In this document: positions 1 through 8,283 of the stretch, piece by piece
How positions within the stretch are numbered: position 1 is the stretch's first letter
Layout: every line of letters starts with the position of its first letter
DNA from: Sphingobacteriaceae bacterium
GTDB lineage: Bacteria > Bacteroidota > Bacteroidia > Sphingobacteriales > Sphingobacteriaceae
Assembly (NCBI GenBank): GCA_014380615.1
Contig: JACMJM010000026.1
Span: 1-64,000, forward strand
Reading direction: 5' to 3'
Length of the DNA stretch: 64,000 nucleotides
Position numbers and translations under genes: made by a program
The notes under the pieces: model-generated
Told to the model about the DNA's origin: nothing
Seen by the model: only the letters and a program-made list of their open reading frames with translations
Databases searched by the model: none

Positions 1-76
1 CCAGTTCTTCCAGGCTGGGTGGAAGCAATTGCAACTGATCGGAATCGTAGGGCTTAAAAACAGGCGTGGTTCCCAT
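1..76 (-). mobile_element. IS1182-type transposase, N-terminal fragment cut by window edge
   Basis: The minus strand read from the ATG at 76 gives MGTTPVFKPYDSDQ followed by LQLLPPSLEELV, running off the window edge. A short N-terminus with a VFKPY block and an LLPPSLEELV-like block is, as I recall, how Bacteroidota IS1182-family transposases begin. Only about 25 codons are visible, so whether the gene is intact cannot be judged. The open frame continues upstream of this ATG (YFKG before M), but I see no better start. The element's end lies about 60 bp upstream (terminal repeat, next entry), which fits an IS right end. Confidence 0.6.
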
Positions 77-110
77 GCCTTTAAAATACAAAAACCGCTT
101 GAAATAAAAA

Positions 111-140
111 AGAGGCTATCCTTTTGAGACAGCCTCTTTT
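111..140. repeat. Terminal inverted repeat of the IS1182-type element
   Basis: The bases CTTTTGAGACAGCCTCTTTT at 121-140 read on the other strand as AAAAGAGGCTGTCTCAAAAG, resembling terminal repeats I associate with IS1182-like elements of Bacteroidota. The stretch can also fold on itself, with AAAGAGGCTATC at 109-120 pairing with GACAGCCTCTTT except for one mismatch, so it may also act as a transcription stop. The partner repeat would lie outside the window. Confidence 0.5.
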
Positions 141-160
141 ACTCGAGTTATAGTTAACAA

Positions 161-352
161 TTACATTTTCGCAACGTCGCGTGTGTTTTTCACTAAACCG
201 ATTCCGGTAAAGAAAAATATCACTCCTAATACAGCAAATACAATAAGTTCTCTGGCTGATTCTGAATTTTGCGCAAATCCGACTGCTGCATATATTAATC
301 CAACGATACCTAGTATTGTTAGAATGGTCCCGAAGGTTCTTTTTAAATTCAT
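161..352 (-). CDS. Small two-helix membrane protein, function unknown
   Basis: This 63-residue protein starts MNLKRTFGTIL. Hydrophobic segments at about residues 8-27 and 38-55 are separated by a polar loop (AQNSESAREL), giving a helical hairpin with a positively charged C-terminus. I do not recognise a named family, although short two-helix proteins like this are common in Sphingobacteriaceae. It lies between the IS end and tRNA-Asp. The composition is convincingly that of a membrane protein, which is why I keep it despite its length. No function can be assigned. Confidence 0.6.
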   Translation of the reverse strand: MNLKRTFGTILTILGIVGLIYAAVGFAQNSESARELIVFAVLGVIFFFTGIGLVKNTRDVAKM

Positions 353-647
353 AAGTTGTGCTTTTATATTGCCTGTACTGCAAAGTACCTGCCAAATATG
401 TAGAAGGCATTAATTGCCGGAAAAGAGAGTATAAGTGTATATAAAGCACTACACAATCGCCTAAATCCATCGAACCTCTGCAGACCTGGCCCAATAGAAA
501 TCGCATTCGATATCCCTAATCTCTGCAAAAACTCACCAAAGAAGCTTTTGGCATTTGGAGTACTATAAATAAGTATGAAAATTAAAATGGATCCCTGGGT
601 ATATCTGGATTTGATGGGGTTATTGTTGGCCAAACCCTGATAAAAGC
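353..647. other. Stretch without a convincing gene
   Basis: This stretch lies between the small membrane protein and the tRNA-Asp terminator. An 89-codon frame (minus strand, 364-633) exists, but it has no family resemblance and is overlapped by another open frame, so I do not call it. A decayed gene tail next to the tRNA is possible but not demonstrable from the sequence alone. Confidence 0.4.
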
Positions 648-682
648 AAAAACCCTCACAGATTATCTCTGCGAGGGTTTTC
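648..682 (-). terminator. Rho-independent terminator after tRNA-Asp
   Basis: AAAACCCTCACAGA and TCTGCGAGGGTTTT form a 14-bp stem with one mismatch and a five-base loop, directly downstream of the tRNA on the minus strand. The A/T-rich flanks supply a T-tract in the direction of tRNA transcription. Confidence 0.75.
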
Positions 683-684
683 TG

Positions 685-758
685 CGGAATGGACGGGACT
701 CGAACCCGCGACCTCCTGCGTGACAGGCAGGCATTCTAACCAGCTGAACTACCACTCC
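685..758 (-). tRNA. tRNA-Asp (anticodon GTC)
   Basis: The minus strand folds as a complete cloverleaf of 74 nt. The acceptor arms are GGAGTGG and CCATTCC (one G-T pair) with discriminator G. The D-arm region is AGTTCAGCTGGTTAGAATG. The anticodon stem CCTGC/GCAGG encloses loop CTGTCAC with anticodon GTC, and the T-arm has GGTTCGAGTCC. The 3' CCA is not encoded: GCA follows the acceptor stem. It stands alone, with its own promoter-like element upstream and a terminator downstream. Confidence 0.95.
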
Positions 759-772
759 TCCTCTTGGGACTG

Positions 773-806
773 CAAATATAGGGTCTTTTGTCTATTTGTC
801 AACAAA
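773..806 (-). promoter_or_regulatory. Promoter of tRNA-Asp
   Basis: On the minus strand TATATTTG (780 to 773) matches the Bacteroidota -7 consensus TAnnTTTG exactly. A TTTG at 806-803 lies about 22 bp upstream and fits the -33 element. The -7 box is 15 bp before the mature tRNA 5' end. Confidence 0.55.
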
Positions 807-836
807 AAAAGTATTTTATTTGAGATATAAGGCTAA

Positions 837-945
837 CTTATTGCACATCTGGACATTAAATCATCTGAATATTATTCCATTTGCACATCAATCACATCTG
901 CACAGCAACATACATCCGCACATCAACCTACACATTTTCACGAAT
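837..945. repeat. Degenerate TGCACAT-type repeat array
   Basis: The stretch between prfA and tRNA-Asp holds a run of similar short units: TTGCACATCTGGACAT, ATTTGCACATCAATCACATC, TGCACAGCAACATACATC, CGCACATCAACC, TACACATTTTCAC. The same TGTGCAAATG theme recurs as a much cleaner inverted array between radA and rng (62244-62359). The array reaches the last codons of prfA. It does not look coding. Confidence 0.55.
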
Positions 946-2011
946 TCGATCCTTCTTTCATTTTCTCCGCATTCTCAGCGAATTGCAGCGCGTCTATTAT
1001 TTCCTGAATGTCGCCATCCATAATAGCCGGAAGATTGTATAGCGTTAAGCCAATCCGGTGTTCGGTAACACGTCCCTGCGGGTAATTGTAGGTTCTGATC
1101 TTTGCCGATCTGTCGCCGGTTGATACCATAGTTTTACGCTTTGCGGCAATATCTCCTACATGTTTCTGCAGTTCAAGGTCATATAGCTTACTGCGAAGCA
1201 TTTCCATTGCACGGATACGGTTACCCAATTGCGAGCGCTCAATTTGGCAAACCACTACCATCCCACTAGGCTTATGCGTTAATTGAACTTTAGTTTCCAC
1301 TTTGTTTACATTCTGCCCGCCGGCACCACCCGAGCGCGAAGTCTGCAATTCAACATCTGCCGGATTCAAATAAAAATCCACCTCTTCAGCTTCGGGCAGA
1401 ACCGCCACCGAAGCCGCCGAAGTATGTACCCTACCCTGGGTTTCAGTATCGGGCACACGTTGCACACGATGTACGCCCGATTCGTATTTCATCTGCCCGT
1501 AAACGTCCTCGCCGCTTACGTTTAAAATAACCTCTTTATAGCCGCCTGCGGTACCTTCAGTTACGTCAACCACTTCAACTTTCCAGCCTTTCTTCTCGAA
1601 GTAACGTGTGTACATGCGGTACAAATCTCCGGCAAAAAGAGCCGCTTCATCGCCGCCCGTACCTCCGCGAATCTCAACAACGGCATTTTTAGAATCCTGC
1701 GGATCTTTCGGGATCAGCATCAAGCGAACCTTTTCTTCAAGTTCTTCTTTTTGAGGAATCAGTTCATCCAGCTCCATCCGAGCCATTTCCTTCAACTCCT
1801 CATCCTTTTCATTCGAAAGAATTTCTTTGTTGTTTTCGATGTTCGAGCAAACGTTTTTGTAAATTTTATACTCGTCCACAATTTTGCCCAAATCCTTATA
1901 TTCTTTATTTAAGGTGGCAAAACGCTTCATGTCCGCAAGCGTAGAGGGGTTACTCAATTCACGCTCAACCTCTTCCCAGCGAAGCTTAATATCTTCTAAT
2001 TTTTCTAACAT
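938..2011 (-). CDS. prfA: Peptide chain release factor 1 (RF1)
   Basis: RF1 reads UAA and UAG stop codons and triggers hydrolysis of the nascent peptide from tRNA in the ribosome. The 357-residue protein has the usual family length. The tripeptide anticodon region is PDT at 187-189 (PxT type, diagnostic of RF1 rather than the SPF of RF2). The catalytic GGQ is at 231-233 inside [17 protein letters not shown]. The N-terminal third is the helical domain 1. It is preceded by an unusually GC-rich ~140-nt leader and followed by the TGCACAT repeat array. Start is the first ATG, consistent with the family N-terminus. Confidence 0.96.
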   Translation of the reverse strand: MLEKLEDIKLRWEEVERELSNPSTLADMKRFATLNKEYKDLGKIVDEYKIYKNVCSNIENNKEILSNEKDEELKEMARMELDELIPQKEELEEKVRLMLIPKDPQDSKNAVVEIRGGTGGDEAALFAGDLYRMYTRYFEKKGWKVEVVDVTEGTAGGYKEVILNVSGEDVYGQMKYESGVHRVQRVPDTETQGRVHTSAASVAVLPEAEEVDFYLNPADVELQTSRSGGAGGQNVNKVETKVQLTHKPSGMVVVCQIERSQLGNRIRAMEMLRSKLYDLELQKHVGDIAAKRKTMVSTGDRSAKIRTYNYPQGRVTEHRIGLTLYNLPAIMDGDIQEIIDALQFAENAEKMKEGSNS

Positions 2012-2176
2012 GTTTTAATTATGAAATCAACAGCCGGTTTCATGGCACTGCAAGCCCTGCTTTACGCTGCAACGTCCACAACACCTACCCTTTCGGTTTC
2101 CGCTTCAATCAGGTTTATTGATTAAAAGCCTTTGCTGTTATCGGCTACAAAAGTACTGTTTTAAGAAATATCTCTT
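2012..2176 (-). promoter_or_regulatory. prfA upstream region with -7 box
   Basis: TACTTTTG on the minus strand at 2155-2148 matches TAnnTTTG exactly, predicting a leader of about 130 nt. No good TTTG lies at -33. The leader (2030-2110) is clearly GC-richer than neighbouring spacers and contains several short complementary segments (for example GCAGGGCTTGCAGTGCC). A 34-codon frame on the opposite strand (2021-2125) is probably chance. Confidence 0.35.
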
Positions 2177-3196
2177 TTACTGAGTTTTAAAAGAATTGGA
2201 GAGCTGTTCGATACGTGAATTTTTTAGCTCATTACTTATAACCAAACGATGCCTGAACACTACGGTTTTGCCTTTGGCTAACCTGAAGTTAAGGGTTTCT
2301 TTACCATTTGTAAATGCCTCAGCACCAAGTGGGTTGTTGGCGAAGAGTCCATATCCTCTTGCAAACCAGTAACCGGGATAACCTATATTCTTCGGATGAT
2401 CAATCATCGCAATACTCACAGGCTTTCCCGTTATCTTTCCTGATAGTTTCAACCAGTTGGACCGTGTGGCAAAAACATCTTCACCCATAATACCTTCACT
2501 GCTTTCGTATTTACCGCTAAGTTTTTCATTATCTAAAAGAGGTATCACTCCTTGCGGAGTATACACTTTCACGGCTTTTGCAAAAGGATGTTCAAGCTCC
2601 CTCGCTACACGAATAGCAAATAAACCTTCTTTATTGTCTTTAAACAAAATATCTTCAATAGCTTTTAATGCCGTTTTCCGGTCAATAATTCTGTCATTGT
2701 CGTTAATACTAAAAGTATAGGTGGTAATTTCCTCCAGCACAGCCATTCTTTTTGGGTTGTACCATGTTGAAGAAGTTACTAATTGAGCTTTTCCGTTGCC
2801 GTTCTTAGTAGATACTATTCTGTTTAACTTAATCGTCCCGTAAGCTTTTTTGTTGGTGTCTATACTGGTAGAGTTATTCCAGTAATCCGCACCGTTTACA
2901 TCGCCGTAATTAAACCAAACACCTATCTGATGAGGATGATCTACCTGATCCCCGTTTTTTGGCAAAAGGGGCCATCCTCGGGTAACAGTTATATTTCCCG
3001 GAGCGTTAACAGGGTAAAGGACAGGCTTTTTTAAACTATCCGCATAAAGTAGCGAAGTGAAAAGTTCAGCTCCGATAAAAATGTCTGCTTTTTTTGCGAC
3101 AGGGTTTTGGATGATGCTGATTTGTGGCAAATCTTGTGAGAAGCATTGATTCGAGATTATGTAAATGATCCAAAAAAGCAACAACCTTTTAATCAT
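2177..3196 (-). CDS. DUF6807 (PmoA-like) exported protein
   Basis: This 339-residue protein has a signal peptide (MIKRLLLFWIIYIISNQCFS, probable cleavage before QDLPQ). The body matches the DUF6807 family, formerly labelled methane oxygenase PmoA: VLYPVNAPGNITVTRG near residue 60, DHPHQIGVWFNYGDVNGADYW near 85-105, and DHPKNIGYPGYWFARGYGLFA near 265-285. The family is common in Bacteroidota and is often found near carbohydrate-use genes; its activity is not established and the PmoA name should not be read literally. Its ATG touches the end of the decayed rhuM segment upstream. It appears to be a single-gene unit. Confidence 0.8.
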   Translation of the reverse strand: MIKRLLLFWIIYIISNQCFSQDLPQISIIQNPVAKKADIFIGAELFTSLLYADSLKKPVLYPVNAPGNITVTRGWPLLPKNGDQVDHPHQIGVWFNYGDVNGADYWNNSTSIDTNKKAYGTIKLNRIVSTKNGNGKAQLVTSSTWYNPKRMAVLEEITTYTFSINDNDRIIDRKTALKAIEDILFKDNKEGLFAIRVARELEHPFAKAVKVYTPQGVIPLLDNEKLSGKYESSEGIMGEDVFATRSNWLKLSGKITGKPVSIAMIDHPKNIGYPGYWFARGYGLFANNPLGAEAFTNGKETLNFRLAKGKTVVFRHRLVISNELKNSRIEQLSNSFKTQ

Positions 3197-3530
3197 TTTT
3201 GTTATTTATTAGGATTACAACCACATTAATCATCATCGTCTTCTCCTCTGGTTTACTTTCGGCTACCATTAATGTTAAAGCTACAAGCGCATTATCAGCT
3301 AAACGCTTAGAAACTTAATTGGCTTATCAGATTTTGCAATGTGCAAAATTTGCACATTGCTTTCCTCATCAAGTTCCTCTTCAAATATATTTTTTAAATG
3401 TTTTGAAATTACTGACCCTATCCCTTTCGAAAAGAACAGCGAGCTGGTCTTGAGTGAGCCAAACTGCATCTTTCTCAAGTTTAACCTCTAAAGTTGGCCC
3501 ATTTTCAGCCTGAAAAAGTGCTACAGATCC
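3190..3530 (-). pseudogene. Decayed RhuM-family gene
   Basis: Three reading frames on the minus strand together rebuild parts of a RhuM-like (virulence RhuM) protein. First comes VALFQAENGPTLEVKLEKD plus VWLTQDQLAVLFERDR (3530 to about 3412). After a frameshift, VISKHLKNIFEEELDEESNV continues with QILHIAKSDKPIKF (to about 3314). After a further shift, LADNALVALTLMVAESKPEE then KTMMINVVV (to about 3205). The first two blocks match the family's N-terminal half closely from memory; the last resembles its C-terminal tail. The middle is missing, so this is a remnant. The near-perfect palindrome at 3336-3360 falls inside the NVQILHIA coding stretch. The gene lies between lpxH and the DUF6807 gene. 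Confidence 0.65.
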
Positions 3531-3541
3531 GAGTTGTGTCC

Positions 3542-4306
3542 TCAGCTTCCATAAGGCACCTTCTCAAAATACCTCAAACTAAGCTCCCCATTCTCCAGCA
3601 CGGCGTACGAATTAAAATTAAGCCACTCGCCTAAATTAATATAACGGCTCTTTTCATTTAGTCTTATATCCAGCGGCAAATGCCTGTGCCCGAAAATAAA
3701 ATAATCGTAATGTTCTTTTTGGAGAACATCCTTACTATAATTTACTAACCATTCCTGCTGTTCGCCCATAAAGCGTTCGATCTTCTTTTGCGACAGGCGG
3801 CTTCTGTTTGACCAGGCCAGTGCGATACCGATCCCCAAATTAGGGTGCAGCCTCGCGAACATCCACTGACAAAACCTGCTTCTGAAAAATTTCTTCAGGA
3901 TTTTATACTTCGCATCTCCCGGCCCAAGCCCATCTCCATGGTGCAGATAGATTTTTTTACTCTGCCGTTCGATAGCCAGTTCATCAGAAATAATCTCAAC
4001 ATCGAACTCTTTAGTAAGATAGCCGAACATCCACATGTCGTGGTTGCCTTTAAACATAGTGATTTTAACTCCGGCATCTGCCAATTCCGCAAGCTTCCCC
4101 AAAAAACGAATAAAGCCCCGCGGTACAGATCTTTTATATTCAAACCAGAAATCAAATACATCCCCAACCAAAAACAATTCGGCGGCATCCTCTTTTATAG
4201 AATCGAGCCAGCGAACTACGGTAGCTTCGCGTTGCCTGCTTAATTCATAATCCGAAACGCCAAGATGGAAATCTGAAGCAAAGTAAATTTTATTCCGAAT
4301 TGACAT
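3542..4306 (-). CDS. lpxH: UDP-2,3-diacylglucosamine diphosphatase (LpxH-type)
   Basis: This 254-residue calcineurin-like metallophosphoesterase is predicted to remove UMP from UDP-2,3-diacylglucosamine to give lipid X in lipid A synthesis, at the inner face of the inner membrane. The metal-binding blocks appear in order: SDFHLG near residue 11, GDVFDFW near 47, GNHD near 87, HHGDGLGPGD near 122, and GHRHLP near 204. Length fits LpxH. The first ATG gives MSIRNKIYFASDFHLG, the expected N-terminus. It is divergent from the oligopeptidase gene. Confidence 0.88.
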   Translation of the reverse strand: MSIRNKIYFASDFHLGVSDYELSRQREATVVRWLDSIKEDAAELFLVGDVFDFWFEYKRSVPRGFIRFLGKLAELADAGVKITMFKGNHDMWMFGYLTKEFDVEIISDELAIERQSKKIYLHHGDGLGPGDAKYKILKKFFRSRFCQWMFARLHPNLGIGIALAWSNRSRLSQKKIERFMGEQQEWLVNYSKDVLQKEHYDYFIFGHRHLPLDIRLNEKSRYINLGEWLNFNSYAVLENGELSLRYFEKVPYGS

Positions 4307-4396
4307 ATTTGTAAAAGTACATAAGCTTGGCGGAAATTTGTAATTTGTACCACGCCTTAACGTTCGTAAATGTAATTATACATAAAACAGGTTCAG

Positions 4397-6526
4397 ATGA
4401 AGAGATTTTATATTCTGATTATTTTACAAGCATTTGCTTTCAATTTAATTGCCCAAACCACAACAAAAAGAATGAATTATCCGGTTTCAAAAAAAGACAA
4501 TACAATAGATACTTACTTCGGAACAAAAGTTGAAGACCCCTATCGCTGGCTCGAAAATGATGTTGCCGAAGACACCAAAACTTGGGTTACCGAACAGAAT
4601 AAAGTGACTCAGAATTATCTGGGCCAAATACCTTATCGCGATAAAATAAAACAACGCCTTGAGAAGCTCTGGAACTACGAAAAGTACAGTGCCCCTTTTA
4701 AAGAAGGCGGGTATATCTATTTCTATAAAAATAATGGCTTACAAAATCAGTCGGTTTTGTATCGCCAGAAAGCGGGAAAAGAGCCCGAGGTTTTTCTTGA
4801 CCCTAATAATTTTTCAAAAGACGGCACAACTTCTTTGGCCGGTATCGAGTTTACTAAAGACGGGAGTCTAGCGGCCTATCAGCTTTCGGAAGGCGGGTCT
4901 GACTGGAGAAAAGTAATCGTAGTGAAGACTTCGGACGGAAGTACGGTAGGTGATACTTTAATTGATGTTAAATTTTCCGGCCTCACCTGGAAAGGAAATG
5001 AGGGCTTTTATTACAGCAGCTACGATAAGCCAAAAGCGGGAAGTCAGTTATCAGGTTTAACCCAATACCATAAGCTTTACTATCATAAACTAAACACACC
5101 CCAAGCACTGGATGTATTGGTGTTTGGAGGCGAAGCTACACCGAGACGATACATCGGCGCATCCATTACCGAAGACGGAAGATACCTTTCTATCACCGCA
5201 GCCAATTCTACTACCGGAAATGAGCTGTATCTGAAAGATTTAAGCACAGACGGACCAATTGTAACCGTAGTAAATAATTTCGATTCAGAAAGCTACGTGA
5301 TTGACAATGAAGGAAGCAAGCTATTTATTTTCACCAATCTAAAAGCCCCCAATAACAAAATAGTAACTGTCGACGCATCGAAACCCGATCCGGAAAACTG
5401 GAAAGATCTGATAAAGGAAACTGAAAACGTGTTAAACGCCGGAACCGCGGGTGGCAAATTGTTCACTAATTATCTTAAAGATGCTACTTCTTTGGTTATG
5501 CAATATTCCATGGAAGGTAAGTTGGAAAGAACAATAGCGTTGCCTGGTGTTGGAACAGCTTCAGGTTTCGGTGGCAAAAAAGATGAAAAGGAGTTGTATT
5601 ATAGCTTTACATCGTATGTTTATCCTACAACAATCTTCAAATACGAAATTAGTACCGGCAAGTCGGAATTGTATAAAAAATCGGGTGTAAACTTCGATCC
5701 TGAGAAATTCGAGTCGAAGCAGGTTTTCTTTACTTCAAAAGACGGGACAAAAGTTCCGATGATTATCACACACAAAAAAGGCCTGAAGCTGGACGGAAAA
5801 AATCCAACCCTGCTATACGGATATGGAGGTTTTAGTATCAGTTTAACTCCCGCTTTCAGTACATCCAACATCATATTGCTTGAGCAAGGCGGGGTGTTTG
5901 CGGTCCCAAATCTTAGAGGCGGAGGCGAATATGGCGAGAAATGGCATATAGCCGGTACTAAAATGCAAAAGCAGAATGTATTCGACGATTTTATCGCGGC
6001 AGCCGAATATTTAATCAGTAATAACTACACTTCGAAAGAATATCTTGCGATTAACGGAGGATCTAACGGTGGTCTTTTGGTGGGAGCGGTAATGGCTCAA
6101 CGGCCCGAACTATTTAAAGTAGCATTACCAGCAGTTGGAGTTTTGGATATGTTGAGATATAATAAATTTACCGCAGGCGCAGGTTGGGCCTATGATTATG
6201 GTACAGCTGAAGAATCAACAGAAATGTTTAACTATTTACTCAACTATTCTCCATATCATGCTCTAAAACCGGGCACTCAATACCCGGCAACTATGGTAAC
6301 TACCGCAGATCACGACGATAGGGTTGTTCCCGCACATTCGTTCAAATTCGCGGCACGATTGCAGGAGATGCAAAAAGGAAATAACCCGGCTTTAATCAGG
6401 ATTGATGTTAAGGCAGGGCACGGTGCCGGAAGGTCTACCGCGCAAATTATTGCCGAACAGGCCGATAAATGGGCCTTTATGTTTTATAACATGGGCGTTA
6501 AAGTTACAGAGGTGTCGAACAACTGA
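4397..6526 (+). CDS. Prolyl oligopeptidase, family S9A, exported
   Basis: This serine peptidase would cleave short peptides after proline, probably in the periplasm. The 709-residue protein has a signal peptide (MKRFYILIILQAFAFNLIAQ), then the prolyl oligopeptidase N-terminus (VEDPYRWLEN), a beta-propeller of about 350 residues, and a C-terminal hydrolase domain. The triad is visible: Ser556 in NGGSNGG, Asp640/641 in ADHDDRVVP, His675 in GHGAG. All residues needed are present. It is followed after 12 bp by a sensor kinase gene, so the two may be cotranscribed. Length and domain order are normal for the family. Confidence 0.93.
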   Translation: MKRFYILIILQAFAFNLIAQTTTKRMNYPVSKKDNTIDTYFGTKVEDPYRWLENDVAEDTKTWVTEQNKVTQNYLGQIPYRDKIKQRLEKLWNYEKYSAPFKEGGYIYFYKNNGLQNQSVLYRQKAGKEPEVFLDPNNFSKDGTTSLAGIEFTKDGSLAAYQLSEGGSDWRKVIVVKTSDGSTVGDTLIDVKFSGLTWKGNEGFYYSSYDKPKAGSQLSGLTQYHKLYYHKLNTPQALDVLVFGGEATPRRYIGASITEDGRYLSITAANSTTGNELYLKDLSTDGPIVTVVNNFDSESYVIDNEGSKLFIFTNLKAPNNKIVTVDASKPDPENWKDLIKETENVLNAGTAGGKLFTNYLKDATSLVMQYSMEGKLERTIALPGVGTASGFGGKKDEKELYYSFTSYVYPTTIFKYEISTGKSELYKKSGVNFDPEKFESKQVFFTSKDGTKVPMIITHKKGLKLDGKNPTLLYGYGGFSISLTPAFSTSNIILLEQGGVFAVPNLRGGGEYGEKWHIAGTKMQKQNVFDDFIAAAEYLISNNYTSKEYLAINGGSNGGLLVGAVMAQRPELFKVALPAVGVLDMLRYNKFTAGAGWAYDYGTAEESTEMFNYLLNYSPYHALKPGTQYPATMVTTADHDDRVVPAHSFKFAARLQEMQKGNNPALIRIDVKAGHGAGRSTAQIIAEQADKWAFMFYNMGVKVTEVSNN

Positions 6527-6538
6527 AGTAAAGAGTAA

Positions 6539-7750
6539 ATGAATCCTTACGAGCAGAAACGACGCTGGAAATTCCTTTTGCTGGCATTCGCGATTATCAT
6601 TGCGGGCACATCTCTTTGGTATAGCAATTATCTTGTTAAAAATATCGCTATCGCCGAAAGGACCAGGGCCGAAGTATGGGCGATGAGTAACAAAAAGATT
6701 ATTGAGATCTCAGACATTAACGACGATTACATAACCTTTATCTATTCCATCAGAGATAGTCTGGAAGTACCCGCCATTGTAACCGATGGTAAAACTAACA
6801 TTCTCTATTACCGGGGCCTGGATAGCACCAAAACTAATTTTGAACTCGAGAACGCTAAAACCTACGATCCTGGATATTTTAAGGGGCAGTTAGAGGAGAT
6901 GAAAACCCAGCATAAACCTATAGAACTGGTGCTGGCAGACGGGGGGAAATGGTTCGTTTATTATAAAGATTCTCCGCTTTTAACACAGCTCAGGGTATTT
7001 CCTTCGATCCAATTAACGGTAATCGCAATTTTTCTTTTAATAGCCTACATGGTATTCAGCTCCTCCCGCCGTTCAGAACAAAATCTGGTTTGGGTGGGAA
7101 TGGCAAAAGAAACAGCACACCAACTTGGTACTCCCATATCGGCATTGATGGCCTGGATAGAACTGATAAAAGAAAAGTTCAAAGCCGAGAATGATCCCCT
7201 GATTGTGGAGATGGAGAATGATTTAAAACGCTTAGAGATGGTTGCAGATAGATTCTCTAAAATTGGTTCTAAACCCATTTTAGAAAGTCATAATGTTTAC
7301 CTGGTAATTGAAGAATATGTAAATTATTTTAAGGTGCGTGCCAGCGATAAAATAAGGTTTTCCGTTACCGGCGATGATAGCGTAGAGGCATTGATGAATG
7401 TGCCGCTTTTTGATTGGGTACTCGAAAATTTGCTTAAAAATTCGGCAAATGCCATAAAAGATCACGGAACAATAGAAGTATGCATTACCGAAAACCTGGC
7501 TAAAGAACAGGTTTTTATCGATGTTATTGATAGCGGTAAAGGGATTCCTCGCCTCAAGTTCGAAACCATCTTTCAGCCCGGATATACCACCCGCAAGCGT
7601 GGCTGGGGTTTGGGACTTTCGTTAAGCAAGCGGATTATTGATAATTATCATAAAGGACAGATCTTCGTTAAAGATTCTGAGCCCGGAAAAGCAACTACAA
7701 TACGTATCATACTTAAAAGCAGCAGTAAATATGAAGCGACCACAACCTGA
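6539..7750 (+). CDS. Membrane sensor histidine kinase
   Basis: The 403-residue protein has a transmembrane helix near residues 12-30, an extracytoplasmic segment of about 120 residues, a second helix near 158-175, and a cytoplasmic kinase core. The phosphoacceptor region is ETAHQLGTPISALMAW with His194. The usual acidic residue after His is replaced by Gln, a variant I have seen in many Bacteroidota kinases. The ATPase domain has N-box LENLLKNSANAI, a DSGKGIP box and GWGLGLSLSKRII. There is no response regulator next to it. It overlaps the downstream DinB gene by 20 nt, so the pair is translated from one message. Confidence 0.9.
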   Translation: MNPYEQKRRWKFLLLAFAIIIAGTSLWYSNYLVKNIAIAERTRAEVWAMSNKKIIEISDINDDYITFIYSIRDSLEVPAIVTDGKTNILYYRGLDSTKTNFELENAKTYDPGYFKGQLEEMKTQHKPIELVLADGGKWFVYYKDSPLLTQLRVFPSIQLTVIAIFLLIAYMVFSSSRRSEQNLVWVGMAKETAHQLGTPISALMAWIELIKEKFKAENDPLIVEMENDLKRLEMVADRFSKIGSKPILESHNVYLVIEEYVNYFKVRASDKIRFSVTGDDSVEALMNVPLFDWVLENLLKNSANAIKDHGTIEVCITENLAKEQVFIDVIDSGKGIPRLKFETIFQPGYTTRKRGWGLGLSLSKRIIDNYHKGQIFVKDSEPGKATTIRIILKSSSKYEATTT

Positions 7751-8237
7751 TGAATACGGAGCGTTTTATAAACGTTATATTGATACCGTTGGCGACGATA
7801 TTTTCAAGGAGTTAACCGATCAACTTATTAATTTCCCACAGTTTCTAAGAAATATCCCGGTAGAGAAAATCAGCTATGCCTATGCGGAAGGTAAATGGAC
7901 CATTAAAGAGTTGCTGGGCCATTTGATTGATACCGAAAGGATTATGGCTTACCGTTTGCTCCGCTTTGCCAGGAACGATTCTACCTCATTGCCCGGATTT
8001 GAGGAAAATGATTATGTAAAAAACGCGCATTTTGCTGAGCTTGATTTTGCTTTATTGATAGAAGAATTTGAGGCTGTACGCAAAGCGAATTTATACTTGT
8101 TCAAATCGCTTAACGAAGAAGAACTGAATCGAAAAGGCGAGGCGAGTAATAATCCTTTAAGCGTGCGAGCTTTGCTTTTTATCATAGTGGGGCATATTAA
8201 GCATCACCAGCAGGTGCTTGAAGAAAGGTATTTGTAA
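7731..8237 (+). CDS. DinB-family protein
   Basis: This 168-residue four-helix-bundle protein of the DinB/YfiT superfamily may bind a metal ion; members include thiol-dependent transferases, but the reaction here is unknown. The family pattern is seen in GKWTIKELLGHLIDTERIMAYR (about residues 48-69) and near the C-terminus in GHIKHHQQVLEER (the HxxxH-type pair). I chose the ATG at 7731 (MKRPQPDEYG) because it gives the normal family N-terminus; a longer frame begins upstream but lies inside the kinase gene. It overlaps the kinase stop by 20 nt. Confidence 0.85.
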   Translation: MKRPQPDEYGAFYKRYIDTVGDDIFKELTDQLINFPQFLRNIPVEKISYAYAEGKWTIKELLGHLIDTERIMAYRLLRFARNDSTSLPGFEENDYVKNAHFAELDFALLIEEFEAVRKANLYLFKSLNEEELNRKGEASNNPLSVRALLFIIVGHIKHHQQVLEERYL

Positions 8238-8248
8238 ACGGTGTAGTT

Positions 8249-8283
8249 CAGTGATCGAATGACTCTGAGTCATCCGATCACTG
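8249..8283. terminator. Hairpin between convergent dinB-like and ubiA-like genes
   Basis: CAGTGATCGAATGAC and GTCATCCGATCACTG pair over 15 bp with one mismatch around a five-base loop. It overlaps the last codons of the ubiA-like gene. No clear T-tract follows on either strand, so this is a probable but atypical two-way stop. Confidence 0.5.

Noticed and set aside
364..633. 89-codon open frame on the minus strand between the small membrane protein and tRNA-Asp
   Set aside because: No family resemblance, overlapped by another open frame of similar size, and no ribosome-binding or promoter signal; kept only as part of a gene-poor stretch.
2021..2125. 34-codon open frame opposite the prfA leader
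   Set aside because: Short, compositionally odd and unsupported by any domain; the GC-rich stretch is more likely a structured prfA leader or chance.
3336..3360. Near-perfect palindrome GCAATGTGCAAA/ATTTGCACATTGC as a possible operator or TGTGCAAATG element
   Set aside because: It falls in the rhuM relic, where it encodes the family residues NVQILHIA, so the coding explanation is enough.
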